A stretch of DNA of 64,000 nt from Natrinema mahii (GCA_000690595.2 JHUT02000002.1:210878-274877); one strand, 5' to 3'. Counted from the first letter of the stretch, positions 27,400 to 36,699 are shown. Notes: generated by a model from the sequence alone, not told the origin. Program-made: numbers and translations.

Positions 27400-29595
27400 A
27401 TGACGACCCCGACCGAGCGCAACCGGCTCGACGAGGAGGAAAGTCCCTACCTGCGCCAGCACGCGGACAACCCCGTCAACTGGCAGCCGTGGGACGAGCA
27501 AGCCCTCGAGGCCGCCAAGGAACGTGACGTCCCCATCTTCCTCTCGATCGGCTACTCGGCGTGTCACTGGTGTCACGTGATGGAAGAGGAGAGCTTCGCC
27601 GACGAGGCCGTCGCCGAGGTACTCAACGAAAACTTCGTTCCGATCAAGGTCGACCGCGAGGAGCGTCCCGACGTCGACAGCATCTACATGACCGTCTGCC
27701 AGCTCGTCCGCGGACAGGGCGGCTGGCCGCTCTCGGCGTGGCTCACGCCCGAGGGCAAGCCCTTCTTCATCGGGACCTACTTCCCGCGGGAGGGCAAGCG
27801 GGGCCAGCCCGGGTTTTTGGACCTCTGCCAGCGGATCAGCGACTCCTGGGAAAGCGAGGAGGACCGCGAGGAGATGCAACACCGCGCCCAGCAGTGGACC
27901 GACGCCGCCAAAGACCGCCTCGAGGAGACGCCGGATTCCGCGGGCGTCGAGGGCGGCGGAGCCACGGAGCCGCCCTCGAGCGATGTCCTCGAGACGGCCG
28001 CCGACGCCGTCCGCCGGAGCGCCGACCGCGAGTACGGCGGCTTCGGGACCGGGCAGAAGTTCCCCCAGCCCTCGCGGCTGCGCGTCCTCGCGCGGACGTA
28101 CGACCGCACCGGCCGCGAGGAGTACCGCGAGGTACTCGCGGAGACGCTGGACGCGATGGCCGCCGGCGGGCTCGCCGACCACGTCGGCGGCGGCTTCCAC
28201 CGCTACTGCGTCGACCGGGACTGGACGGTCCCCCACTTCGAGAAGATGCTCTACGACAACGCGGAGATTCCCCGCGCCTTCCTCGCGGGCTATCAGCTCA
28301 CCGGCGAGGACCGCTATGCCGAGACCGTCGCGGACACCCTCGCGTTCGTCGAGCGGGAGCTGACCCACGACGAGGGCGGCTTCTTCAGTACGCTCGACGC
28401 CCAGAGCGAAGATCCCGAAACCGGCGAGCGCGAGGAGGGCGCGTTCTACGTCTGGACCCCCGAGGAGGTCCACGACGTCCTCGAGGACGAGACCGACGCC
28501 GCGCTCTTCTGTGCCGGGTACGACATCACCGAGGCGGGCAACTTCGAGGGGACGAACCAGCCCAACCGCGTCGCTCGGGTGTCGGAGCTGTCCTCGCAGT
28601 TCGACCTCGCGGAGAGCGAGGTCCTGAAGCGGCTCGACTCGGCCCGACAGCGGCTGTTCGAGGCCCGCGAGGAGCGCCCCCGGCCCGCCCGCGACGAGAA
28701 GATACTGGCGGGCTGGAACGGGCTGATGATCTCGACCTACGCCGAGGCGGCGCTGGTGCTGGGCGAGGACGGCTACGCCAAGACGGCGGTCGACGCGCTC
28801 GAATTCGTCCGGGATCGACTCTGGGACGACGAGAGCCAGCGCCTCTCGCGGCGCTACAAAGCTGGGGACGTCAAGGTCGACGGCTACCTCGAGGACTACG
28901 CCTTCCTCGCGCGGGGCGCACTCGATTGCTATCAGGCCACCGGCGAGGTCGACCACCTCGCGTTCGCGCTCGAGTTGGCGCGGGTCATCGAGGCCGAGTT
29001 CTGGGACGCCGACCGCGGGACGCTCTATTTCACCCCCGAGAGCGGCGAGTCGCTCGTCACACGGCCCCAGGAACTGGGCGACCAGTCGACGCCCTCGTCG
29101 ACCGGCGTGGCGGTCGAAACGCTGCTCGCGCTCGACGAGTTCGCAGCGAGCGAGTTCGGCGACATCGCCGCGACCGTCCTCGAGACCCACGCGAACGAAC
29201 TCGAGGCCAACGCCTTGGAACACGCGACGCTGTGTCTCGCCGCCGACCGACTCGAGGCCGGCGCGCTCGAGGTGACCGTCGCGGCCGACGAGTTGCCGAC
29301 CGAGTGGCGCGAGGCGTTCGCGTCGCGGTACCTGCCCGATCGGCTGTTCGCGTTGCGGCCGCCGACCGAGGCGGGCCTCGAGGCGTGGCTCGACCGGCTC
29401 GGACTCGAAGACGCACCCCCGATCTGGGCCGGTCGCGAGGCCCGCGACGGCGAGCCGACGCTGTACGTCTGTCGCGATCGGACGTGTTCACCGCCGACCC
29501 ACGACGTGGACGAGGCGCTCGAATGGCTCGAGGGGAATACCGACGGCGTCGGCCCCGGTGAATCGTCGGTCGACGACTCGGGAAGTCCGTTCTGA
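27400..29595 (+). CDS. DUF255 (YyaL/SSP411) thioredoxin-domain protein
   Basis: A 731-residue protein of the spermatogenesis-associated protein 20 family. Residues 1-160 form a thioredoxin-like DUF255 domain with the CxxC site C55/C58 in GYSACHWCHVMEEESF and the segment RGQGGWPLSAWLTPEGKPF. The rest resembles a six-hairpin (alpha/alpha)6 barrel (GGFHRYCVDRDWTVPHFEKM, DEKILAGWNGLMI) like N-acylglucosamine epimerases. The family is widespread but biochemically undefined. It sits 105 bp downstream of acnA and may have its own promoter. Confidence 0.9.
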   Translation: MTTPTERNRLDEEESPYLRQHADNPVNWQPWDEQALEAAKERDVPIFLSIGYSACHWCHVMEEESFADEAVAEVLNENFVPIKVDREERPDVDSIYMTVCQLVRGQGGWPLSAWLTPEGKPFFIGTYFPREGKRGQPGFLDLCQRISDSWESEEDREEMQHRAQQWTDAAKDRLEETPDSAGVEGGGATEPPSSDVLETAADAVRRSADREYGGFGTGQKFPQPSRLRVLARTYDRTGREEYREVLAETLDAMAAGGLADHVGGGFHRYCVDRDWTVPHFEKMLYDNAEIPRAFLAGYQLTGEDRYAETVADTLAFVERELTHDEGGFFSTLDAQSEDPETGEREEGAFYVWTPEEVHDVLEDETDAALFCAGYDITEAGNFEGTNQPNRVARVSELSSQFDLAESEVLKRLDSARQRLFEAREERPRPARDEKILAGWNGLMISTYAEAALVLGEDGYAKTAVDALEFVRDRLWDDESQRLSRRYKAGDVKVDGYLEDYAFLARGALDCYQATGEVDHLAFALELARVIEAEFWDADRGTLYFTPESGESLVTRPQELGDQSTPSSTGVAVETLLALDEFAASEFGDIAATVLETHANELEANALEHATLCLAADRLEAGALEVTVAADELPTEWREAFASRYLPDRLFALRPPTEAGLEAWLDRLGLEDAPPIWAGREARDGEPTLYVCRDRTCSPPTHDVDEALEWLEGNTDGVGPGESSVDDSGSPF

Positions 29596-29678
29596 TAGCA
29601 CGACGCGACTGTCCGGATTCACCGATGCGGACCGGCGGCTCCCCACCCGAACTCGCTTCACCCGAGCATTGATACCGC

Positions 29679-29696
29679 TGTATACTCGAGTATACA
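29679..29696. promoter_or_regulatory. 18-bp perfect palindrome before VapBC-2
   Basis: TGTATACTCGAGTATACA is a perfect palindrome ending one base before the vapB ATG at 29698. Its position across the expected transcription start makes it a likely operator for autorepression by the antitoxin or toxin-antitoxin complex. Confidence 0.65.
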
Positions 29697-29697
29697 C

Positions 29698-29928
29698 ATG
29701 AGCAAATCCGTCCGAGTCTCCGAGGAGTTTCACGAGTTCGTTACGGCTCACAAACGGGACGACGAGACGATGGAGGAGGCGCTTCGCCGGCTTATCGGCG
29801 GTCCGAACCCGGAAGACGTCGCCGGGATACTGTCGTCCGAAACCGCAGAGGGGATGCGGGAACGGCTGGCAGAAAAGCGCGAGCGCGACGTCGACGGGAA
29901 AGCGGAACTGCAGGAGCGCTTCGAATGA
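29698..29928 (+). CDS. vapB: VapB-type antitoxin, VapBC-2
   Basis: A 76-residue protein. The N-terminal part (SKSVRVSEEFHEFVTAHKRD, then TMEEALRRLIG) has a ribbon-helix-helix-like pattern, as in the CopG/DUF7557-type haloarchaeal antitoxins. The charged C-terminal helix (EGMRERLAEKRERDVDGK) would contact the toxin. The stop overlaps the toxin start as ATGA. The palindrome directly before its ATG is the presumed operator. Confidence 0.82.
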   Translation: MSKSVRVSEEFHEFVTAHKRDDETMEEALRRLIGGPNPEDVAGILSSETAEGMRERLAEKRERDVDGKAELQERFE

Positions 29929-30317
29929 TCCTCGATACGTCGTTTCTCATCGACCTCTTCGACGGCCGGCGACACGCCTTCGAGAAAGGTCGTGAACTGT
30001 CCGACGACGGGACCATCCAGCGGGTTCCGGCACCGGTGGTCATGGAACTCTCGTACGGTGCAGCGTTCGGTGACGAAGACGAACGACGGGCAGTTCGGAA
30101 CGCCCTCCGGATGTATCCGATCGTCGAGCAGACGGATCACATCGCCCAGCGTGCTGGCCAGCTACTCGCCCAGGCCGATCTCGCCGCCGACGGTCAAAGC
30201 GGGATCGACAAGGTCGATCCGATGATCGCAGCTGTCGCGGATCAATACGATGAGCCCGTATTGACGGATACCGTAGCTGATTTCGAAGCGCTCGACGTGT
30301 CCGTCGAGAGTTATTGA
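29925..30317 (+). CDS. vapC: PIN-domain toxin, VapBC-2
   Basis: A 130-residue PIN-domain ribonuclease with all acidic ligands in place: D4 in MILDTSFLIDLF, Glu in APVVMELSYGA, Asp in DKVDPMIAAVA, and Asp in VLTDTVADFE. It is coupled to its antitoxin by a four-base overlap. Its 3' end overlaps the convergent thioredoxin gene by seven bases. Confidence 0.9.
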   Translation: MILDTSFLIDLFDGRRHAFEKGRELSDDGTIQRVPAPVVMELSYGAAFGDEDERRAVRNALRMYPIVEQTDHIAQRAGQLLAQADLAADGQSGIDKVDPMIAAVADQYDEPVLTDTVADFEALDVSVESY

Positions 30318-30688
30318 TCGAGTTCTGATTCAAGGTGGTCGGCCAGCCAGACTGCCGGCGGCACGTCTTCTTCCTCGACGAACCGGACGATCTCCTCGCC
30401 GTCGTCGGTCTCGACGACGATCGTCGGGATGTACTCGATGTCGTATGCCTCGACGCCCGGTCCCTGCTTGTCCTCATCGACGTTGACCTCCTCGATACGG
30501 TCGTCGGGGACCTCGGCGGCCTCGAGCGCCGCGCCGAAATCGGGCAGCAAGGCGCGACAGTCCTTGCACCAGTCCCCGCCCCAGACCTTGTATACGAGTT
30601 CGTCGTTGTGCGCTGCGAGCGTCTCGACCGCCCCCTCGTAGGACGCCGCGTCCCACGTCGGGTTCGGCCGCATGGTCTCGAGACTCAT
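30311..30688 (-). CDS. Small thioredoxin-family protein
   Basis: A 125-residue thioredoxin-fold protein with the redox motif WCKDC (C41/C44 in WGGDWCKDCRALLPDF) and the cis-Pro loop in EYIPTIVVE. The fold is short and has no signal peptide, so it should act in the cytosol as a disulfide reductase. The initiation ATG at 30688 is chosen over a longer in-frame start whose extra 31 residues do not look like thioredoxin. The acidic C-terminal helix is typical of haloarchaea. Confidence 0.85.
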   Translation of the reverse strand: MSLETMRPNPTWDAASYEGAVETLAAHNDELVYKVWGGDWCKDCRALLPDFGAALEAAEVPDDRIEEVNVDEDKQGPGVEAYDIEYIPTIVVETDDGEEIVRFVEEEDVPPAVWLADHLESELDQ

Positions 30689-31071
30689 ACGTACGACTTG
30701 TCGGCCGGTGGGCTTAACGCCGGTGTTTCCGACGGGAGACTCGCTCGAGGGTCCGTTCCCACGTTTCGGTCCGATCTGCACTGCAGTTTATTGACCGATT
30801 GCGTCGGCAGGGATTGCAGCGCGCGGATGTTCAGGCGCCGGCCGTCACGGCTCCCCATCTCATGGCGGCCTCGCCGTCGTGAAGTTGCCGGGAATGTTGC
30901 TGAACGAACGCCGATCGAAGGAGTCCAACTCGAATCCGCACTTCGCCATCCATCCGCTGGCTCGCTTTCTGACCACACGATAGCGACCGATATCCCCTGC
31001 AATCGACTCGCTGCTCAGAGAGAGATCGGTTGATCCGTGAAAAGACGGGCCCGTAGTGTCGGACGCAGTCG
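30689..31071. other. Gene-free 380-bp interval
   Basis: No convincing gene is visible between the thioredoxin and aldehyde dehydrogenase genes. Frames here have atypical amino-acid composition. Composition shifts toward lower GC across this stretch, marking the edge of the 31.0-36.5 kb cluster. Confidence 0.45.
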
Positions 31072-32592
31072 CTATAGCTCGGGCTCGTCGAGTTGCATGT
31101 TAACCGTTTTCGTCTGCGTATAGTGATCAAGCGTTTCTTCAGCGCATTCACGGCCGATCCCGGAGCGTTTGTACCCGCCAAACGGAACACCGAGGTCATC
31201 GCCGGGGTATTTGTTAACTGCGATCAGGCCGGCTTCGATATCCGAAGCGGCCTGATGGGCGAGGGATGCGTTTTCGGTGATCACGTATCCTGCGAGGCCG
31301 TACTCGATATCGTTAGCCATCTCGATCGCTTCGTCGTAGTCGGAGAAGGTGAGGAGACACTCGACCGGTCCAAAGATCTCCTCTTGTGCAATTCTCATAT
31401 CGTTACTGACGTCGTCGAAGATCGTCGGCTCGATGAACCATCCGTCCTCGAGGTCCGGATCGTCTGGAGCGCTCCCCCCAGTCAGTACGGTTGCGCCTTC
31501 CTCCGTCCCGAGTTCGATATAGTCCGTGACCTTCTCGTACTGGCCCTGATGCGCCAGGGGCCCCATCATGGTCCCCTCTTCGAGGGGGTCGCCAACGGTG
31601 TAGTCGGCTGCGTGGTCGAGGAACGCCTCCGTGAACTCCTCCTTAATGTCCTCGTGGAGGAGGATACGCGACGCGGCGTCACACGCCTGCCCGGTGTTGT
31701 AGAAGATACCGTCCGCGGCCGCTTCGGCAGCGGTTTCGACATCCGCATCGGGGAACACGATCATGGGACTCTTCCCACCGAGTTCGAGCGTCACTGGTGT
31801 GATGTTGGCCGCGGCTGCCTTCATAATCGTCTCCCCGGTCAGATCTTCGCCAGTGAAGGCGATCTTGCGAACGTCTTCGTGTTCCGTCAGTGGAGCGCCG
31901 GCCTCTTCGCCGTATCCGGGAACGACGTTCAAAACGCCGTCAGGAAGAATGCCCTCGGACAGTTGAGCAGCGTATAGGGCGGTCAGCGGTGTGAGTTCTG
32001 CAGGTTTGATCACGACGGTGTTCCCGGTCGCTAGCGCGGGACCGATCTTCCACGCTAACAGATAGAGGGGGAAGTTCCACGGCGTGATCTGTCCACAGAC
32101 CCCGTAGGGCTCGCGTTGTGTATAGACCAGAGAATCCCCGTCAACGGGAATCTGTTTTCCGCCGTGTGACCGCGCGATATCCGCATAATACGAGAGGAAA
32201 GCGATTGCCCCGTCGATTTCTTCTTTTGCGAATTCGAGCGGTTTCCCCGTATCGAGACTCTCGAGAAGACCGAGTGTGTCACGGTGTGCCGAAAGTTCGT
32301 CGGCCCACTCGTTCAGTAGCGCGGACCGTTCGGAGACTCCGATATCGCCCCATTCGCCCTCGAAAGTGGACTGAGCAGCGTCGACAGCAGCTTCGATCTC
32401 ATCGCCGGTACATCGCGGGATTTCCGCGATTGGTTCATCGATCACTGGGTCATTCGTCTGGAAGGTCTCCCCGGTGCTTGCCGATCGTGTTTCACCGTCA
32501 ATCCAAGCGCCGAAAGTGATCTCCGCAGTTGCTTCGTCGATCGCACGACGGTGTCGTTGGCGGATCCCTCCATTGGACTCATCGTTATCCAT
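31072..32592 (-). CDS. Aldehyde dehydrogenase (NAD(P)-dependent)
   Basis: A 506-residue ALDH-superfamily enzyme that oxidises an aldehyde to the acid. It shows the oxyanion Asn region PWNFPLYLLAWKIGPALATGNTVVIKP, the general base in TLELGGKSPMIV, the nucleophilic Cys in YNTGQACDAASRIL, and EEIFGPVECLL. The ATG at 32592 is preferred to a TTG seven codons upstream. A TATA element (TTTAATAAG read on this strand, 32615-32623) is correctly spaced. It is divergent from an NhaC transporter and near a class III aminotransferase, so amine-derived aldehydes are likely substrates; the exact one is unknown. Confidence 0.93.
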   Translation of the reverse strand: MDNDESNGGIRQRHRRAIDEATAEITFGAWIDGETRSASTGETFQTNDPVIDEPIAEIPRCTGDEIEAAVDAAQSTFEGEWGDIGVSERSALLNEWADELSAHRDTLGLLESLDTGKPLEFAKEEIDGAIAFLSYYADIARSHGGKQIPVDGDSLVYTQREPYGVCGQITPWNFPLYLLAWKIGPALATGNTVVIKPAELTPLTALYAAQLSEGILPDGVLNVVPGYGEEAGAPLTEHEDVRKIAFTGEDLTGETIMKAAAANITPVTLELGGKSPMIVFPDADVETAAEAAADGIFYNTGQACDAASRILLHEDIKEEFTEAFLDHAADYTVGDPLEEGTMMGPLAHQGQYEKVTDYIELGTEEGATVLTGGSAPDDPDLEDGWFIEPTIFDDVSNDMRIAQEEIFGPVECLLTFSDYDEAIEMANDIEYGLAGYVITENASLAHQAASDIEAGLIAVNKYPGDDLGVPFGGYKRSGIGRECAEETLDHYTQTKTVNMQLDEPEL

Positions 32593-33249
32593 ACACGGTG
32601 TGATGTCTCCCAATCTTATTAAACGTTGTTCATATTTTCCCTATTAAATTGGCTCTAGATCGATGATGGTGATGGTGAAATGGAGATTGGTGTCAGTAAG
32701 TACTACGGCGGAATGCTACGACCAGACGGTGTGGGTATGATGAACGGCGGCACTGGCTGTTCGAGAAACGAGTGAACCACCACGAGCAACACGATCCCTC
32801 CGTAGCTGGGTTCTCGTCGACCGATCCGGCTCTTGACTGTTTACTCTCGGGTCAACCTATAGTAGCTCTTGAAAGTCACTGCACACCTGATTGCAGGACA
32901 GCGTTGTGATCGGTGTGTAAATCGTTTCAAGAGCTACTATAGGCGCTCCAACGAGACCGACCGAAACGCGGCGAACATGATTTTCCCCCTCAAATTCGGA
33001 TCGAACGTTTCCGGATTCCAAGGTGAGCGGCCGGGCGGGCGCTCAGGAGTGCGATCGAACGGTTGATCTGTTACGACGGTCACCGACGATCCGATCGAAC
33101 TCTTGGCGGACAAATTCGATCGCGAGGACACAGAACTGGACCGACTCAATGTTGTACCTTGTTCAAGCAAGATACAATATGTAGAACATAGGCCATAGAT
33201 GATGCGTTATTAGTAAACTATATATTGTAGACTCTCTGTATGTTGGACT
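32593..33249. other. Divergent promoter region with repeat and gene remnant
   Basis: This 657-bp gap holds the ALDH promoter, one 84-bp hairpin repeat (32858-32941), and further right a short open frame (about 33060-33200, plus strand). That frame reads VTDDPIELLADKFDREDTEL, then DRLNVVPCSSKIQYVEH and a stop. It has the acidic composition of a real haloarchaeal protein but no start, so it is probably a remnant. AT-rich promoter DNA precedes the transporter. Confidence 0.4.
32858..32941 (-). repeat. 84-bp hairpin repeat, copy A (intact)
   Basis: Perfect terminal inverted repeats of 17 bp: TATAGTAGC-TCT-TGAAA and TTTCA-AGA-GCTACTATA. The inner arms TGATTGCA/TGTGATC(G) are partly paired. It is in inverse orientation to all other copies. 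It lies between two divergent promoters (ALDH and NhaC). Confidence 0.9.
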
Positions 33250-34974
33250 ATGTCAGCCACGACATACGGTGCATGGTCTCTGTTGCCACTGATACTCGCG
33301 ATCGGTGTCGCCATCAAAACTCGAAAAGCGATTATCGGGTTGTTTTTAGGTGTCTGGTCTGGGGGTGCTATTTATCGCTACTTCGACGGGGTCAACCTCG
33401 CCGAAAGTATATTCAGCGGGTTAGGACTTCCGGCCTACGAACCACTTACTATGGTGGTTGGTATTATCATCGCCGGATTCTGGGGATCCATTGATGCACT
33501 TCAATGGATTTCGGAGTCCGTCGGTGAAAGCGTGTTCAACATGCAGATCATCTTATTAGTACTATTCTTGGGCTCCGCTATTGCGATGATCTGGAAGTTG
33601 GGTGGGACACTCGCTGCCGCGGAGAAAGTCACGGAGTACGTCGATAGCAAACGAAAAGCCGGCTTAGCAGCGTGGATAATGGGAATGGGGTTGTTCTTCG
33701 ACGATTATGCCAACGCGGCGATCGTTGGGACGACGATGAAAGACATATCGGACGAGCTTAATATGTCTCGCGAAAAGTTGTCCTATATCGTCGACTCTAC
33801 GGCCGCACCGGTTTCGACTCTTGCATTATCTTCGTGGGTGGCCTTCCAAATGTCAATGATTAATACCGGCTATGAAGCGACGGACATTCCCGCCAGTGAA
33901 GTTCCGTCTTCTTTCTTGATATTTATCAAATCTATCCCGTTCAACATGTATTCTATCTTGGCGATTGTCATGGTCGGGATCATCGTAGTTACCCAGCGTG
34001 ACTTCGGTGCGATGCTGTCCGCGGAACATCGTGCCCGTGAAACCGGGAAGGTCAACGGGGAAAAGGCACAGCCGATGCAGGACATAAAAGGAGAACTGGG
34101 AGACCCCATCGAGGGAGCGCCGAGAATGCTCCGGACGTTTTTCGTTCCCGTCCTCGTTCTTCTGGGTGTCGTCACGGTCGGTGCAATCATAACGGGATAC
34201 GAACCCGGACGAACACTACGAGAGATACTAATTAACGCTGACTATATCTTCACCATCGTCGTTGGTTCGTTCGCTATGGTCGGGTCGACGTGGTACTACG
34301 CATACTTCTACGACTATATGTCAGTCGGTGAGAGCGTGGACACCTCGGTGAAAGGATTTAAGATTATGCTGACGCCGCTGACGATCCTCGTGCTGGCGTG
34401 GACTATTGGCTCTGTCGTCGAACAGTTGGGGACTGGCGAATACGTTGCAACGTACGCGACGATGGTATTGACGCCTGAAACGCTCCCCATCGTGGTTCTG
34501 CTGATTGGATCGTTCATGGCGTTTACGATGGGTGACTCGTGGGCAGTGATGGCGGTTCTGACTCCCATCGCAGTTCCGCTCGCCTGGGAGCTTACCGCCA
34601 GTCACACCATGGTCGCTGTCGTTGTCGGTGCGACGTTCTCGGGAGCCATCTTTGGGGACCACTCCTCACCAGTTGCGCCAACGACGGTCCTTGCGGCGAC
34701 GTTCACTGGAGCGGACCTGATAGACCACGTTCGAACGCAGGTTTACTACGCGCTCACCGTCGTCGCAGTTTCCACGGTCTTACTCCTGACGTGGGGCTAC
34801 GGCACCCCCATTTGGGGACGCTCGATCTGGGCAGCTGTCGCACTCCTTCTCGTTGGGAGCGTCCTCCTGACCGGTATCGTTTACTTCCTCTCGGGATGGG
34901 ACGCGAGGCGAAAGAACATCTCGGCTACCGTCACGAATCACGAAACGCATAGCTTGGAGGCCGGTGATGACTGA
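33250..34974 (+). CDS. nhaC: NhaC-family Na+/H+ antiporter or organic-ion exchanger
   Basis: A 574-residue membrane protein with about 12-13 hydrophobic helices. Family motifs are MGMGLFFDDYANAAIVGTTM, VDSTAAPVSTLALSSWVAF, and FSGAIFGDHSSPVAPTTVL. NhaC members exchange Na+ for H+, or amino-acid-related substrates for ions in some lineages (malate/lactate and arginine/ornithine types). Its place between an aldehyde dehydrogenase and an aminotransferase suggests it may import their amine substrate. Codon use is less GC-biased than typical neighbours. Confidence 0.9.
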   Translation: MSATTYGAWSLLPLILAIGVAIKTRKAIIGLFLGVWSGGAIYRYFDGVNLAESIFSGLGLPAYEPLTMVVGIIIAGFWGSIDALQWISESVGESVFNMQIILLVLFLGSAIAMIWKLGGTLAAAEKVTEYVDSKRKAGLAAWIMGMGLFFDDYANAAIVGTTMKDISDELNMSREKLSYIVDSTAAPVSTLALSSWVAFQMSMINTGYEATDIPASEVPSSFLIFIKSIPFNMYSILAIVMVGIIVVTQRDFGAMLSAEHRARETGKVNGEKAQPMQDIKGELGDPIEGAPRMLRTFFVPVLVLLGVVTVGAIITGYEPGRTLREILINADYIFTIVVGSFAMVGSTWYYAYFYDYMSVGESVDTSVKGFKIMLTPLTILVLAWTIGSVVEQLGTGEYVATYATMVLTPETLPIVVLLIGSFMAFTMGDSWAVMAVLTPIAVPLAWELTASHTMVAVVVGATFSGAIFGDHSSPVAPTTVLAATFTGADLIDHVRTQVYYALTVVAVSTVLLLTWGYGTPIWGRSIWAAVALLLVGSVLLTGIVYFLSGWDARRKNISATVTNHETHSLEAGDD

Positions 34975-35090
34975 CGCATCTCAGAGAGCTAGTTAGTCGG
35001 CCCTCGATCCGTCTGGCCGTAGCCGACCCCCTTGTTTGAACGGAGTGCAACTAAATCTCTATCACTCGTCTAACATCCTATATAAGAAAG

Positions 35091-35100
35091 TTTTATTATA
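35091..35100 (+). promoter_or_regulatory. TATA box of the aminotransferase gene
   Basis: TTTTATTATA lies 21-30 nt before the ATG at 35121, the expected leaderless spacing. The aminotransferase therefore has its own promoter in addition to any readthrough from the transporter gene 146 bp upstream. Confidence 0.55.
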
Positions 35101-35120
35101 TTTGAGTCCAGATAACGCGT

Positions 35121-36506
35121 ATGGACCTGGACAACCCCGACCACAAAGAACTGTACCGCGAACGTACGCAAGGGAATAAGGAATTTTTCGAGCGTGCGAA
35201 GAAGGTGACACCACTTGGTGTTGAGTCCAACGTACGACATTTCGATCCGTATCCGATCTACGTGAATCGTGCGGAAGGATCGTACGTTTACGACGTCGAC
35301 GGGAACGAATACCTCGACTTCTTGATGGCTCTTGGTCCCAAAATCTTGGGTCACAATCACCCTGCTGTCACCGAAGCAGTGAAAGAACAAGCGGAGACGG
35401 CTGATCTAACGGCTACCCCGCAGGTCATCAGTATCGAACTGATGGAAAAAATCGTCGAGTGGGTTCCCAGTATCGAGAAAGTCCGCTTGACAAACAGCGG
35501 TTCGGAGGCGACCATGCACGCGCTGCGCGTAGCTCGATCGTATACTGGCAACGATAAGATTGCCAAACCGGAAGGTGGCTACGGCGGCGCACACGATTAT
35601 CTTCTCCAGAGCGTCCTCGCTGACGAAGACGCGTTGGGTGACGAAAAACGGCCAAATACGGTGTCATACGGGTCGGGAATTCCTGACCAGATCAGTGATC
35701 TCACTGTCTCGTTCCCCTTTAACGATAAGGAAGCGACGGAGGAAATCCTCCGAGAACATGCCGATGACTTGGCCGCAGTCATCATCGAACCAGTGATGTT
35801 TTCCGCCGGCTGTCTGAAACCGCAGGACGGCTACCACGAATTCCTGCGTGACCTGACGGACGAATTGGATATCGTTTTGATTTGGGACGAGGTTATGACT
35901 GGCTTCCGTCTCGCTCCGGGTGGTGCTCAAGAACGGTTCGGTATCGAACCGGACATGACGACGTTCGCGAAAGCCGTCGGTGGGGGGTATCAGATGGCCG
36001 GATTCGGCGGGAAGGCCGACATCATGAACGAGATTATCCCTCCGGAAGAATCCAACGCCCAAAAGAGTTGGCAGACGACGGCGTTCCACGGTGGAACGTA
36101 CAACGGCCATCCCGTCTCGGCAGCCGCCTCGCTAAAGACCCTCGAGGTCCTCGAGGAGGAGGACGTCTACGCCGACATCGACCGAAAAGGCGAACTGCTC
36201 TTCGATGGGTTACAGGACGTCATCGACGACGTCGGCATTCCTGCTCACGTCGAGTACATCGGTTCGGCGGGTCAGGTCCTCATGATGGACGACGACTTGG
36301 ACGGGTTCCGTGATCTGTTCGGCGCAAACGGCGACCAGTTCAACGACTGGTTCGTCGAGGCCGCTGCCCGAGGAGTGCTCTTCGGCATTCCGCCGCAAGG
36401 CGAGCGGTTCTTTACTGCGTATAGCCACACCGAGGACGAAATCGAACGCGCCCTCGAGGTGGCCGAGGATGCGTTCAAGGCGGTCGACCACGAGTACGAC
36501 CAATAG
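35121..36506 (+). CDS. Class III aminotransferase, GSA-aminomutase-like
   Basis: A 461-residue PLP enzyme. Landmarks are YVYDVDGNEYLDFLMALGPKILGHNHPAV, the substrate/cofactor segment TNSGSEATMHALRVAR, WDEVMTGFRLAPGG, the PLP lysine in TTFAKAVGGGYQMAGFGG, and TAFHGGTYNGHPVSAAASL. It is closest in style to glutamate-1-semialdehyde aminomutase relatives, but the cluster with an aldehyde dehydrogenase and a transporter argues for a catabolic omega-amino acid or diamine transaminase and not for haem synthesis. It ends 29 nt before a hairpin repeat. Confidence 0.88.
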   Translation: MDLDNPDHKELYRERTQGNKEFFERAKKVTPLGVESNVRHFDPYPIYVNRAEGSYVYDVDGNEYLDFLMALGPKILGHNHPAVTEAVKEQAETADLTATPQVISIELMEKIVEWVPSIEKVRLTNSGSEATMHALRVARSYTGNDKIAKPEGGYGGAHDYLLQSVLADEDALGDEKRPNTVSYGSGIPDQISDLTVSFPFNDKEATEEILREHADDLAAVIIEPVMFSAGCLKPQDGYHEFLRDLTDELDIVLIWDEVMTGFRLAPGGAQERFGIEPDMTTFAKAVGGGYQMAGFGGKADIMNEIIPPEESNAQKSWQTTAFHGGTYNGHPVSAAASLKTLEVLEEEDVYADIDRKGELLFDGLQDVIDDVGIPAHVEYIGSAGQVLMMDDDLDGFRDLFGANGDQFNDWFVEAAARGVLFGIPPQGERFFTAYSHTEDEIERALEVAEDAFKAVDHEYDQ

Positions 36507-36535
36507 CCGGCAGCTGGCGGTCGCCACTTCTATCG

Positions 36536-36619
36536 TATAGTAGCTGCTGAAACGATTCACACACTGATCGCAACGCCGTCGTTCGATCAGGTGTGCAATG
36601 ACTTTCAGCGGCTACTATA
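36536..36619 (+). repeat. 84-bp hairpin repeat, copy B (intact)
   Basis: Left arm TATAGTAGC-TGC-TGAAA and right arm TTTCA-GCG-GCTACTATA pair with a single T-G wobble. Inner arms CTGATCGCA and a matching (T)TCGATCAG-type arm face the loop. It lies 29 nt after the aminotransferase stop. Its terminal TATA is shared with decayed copy B2. Confidence 0.9.
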
Positions 36620-36699
36620 GTTCTCGAAACGGATCGCACACCGATCGCACCGCTGTCCTGCGATCGGGCGTGCAGTGACTGTCAAGACCGCCTCGAGTA
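36616..36699 (+). repeat. 84-bp hairpin repeat, decayed copy B2
   Basis: It begins at the TATA that also ends copy B. The central part (GATCGCACACCGATCGCAC, then CGATCGGGCGTGCAGTGACT) is well conserved. The outer arms have drifted (TTCTCGAAAC; GTCAAGACCGCC), so it can no longer fold like the others. It seems older than copy B, or to have lost function. Confidence 0.7.

Noticed and set aside
36210-36560. ORF starting MNRFSSYY over the aminotransferase end
   Set aside because: The start codon comes from the hairpin repeat, and the frame is antisense to a conserved gene.
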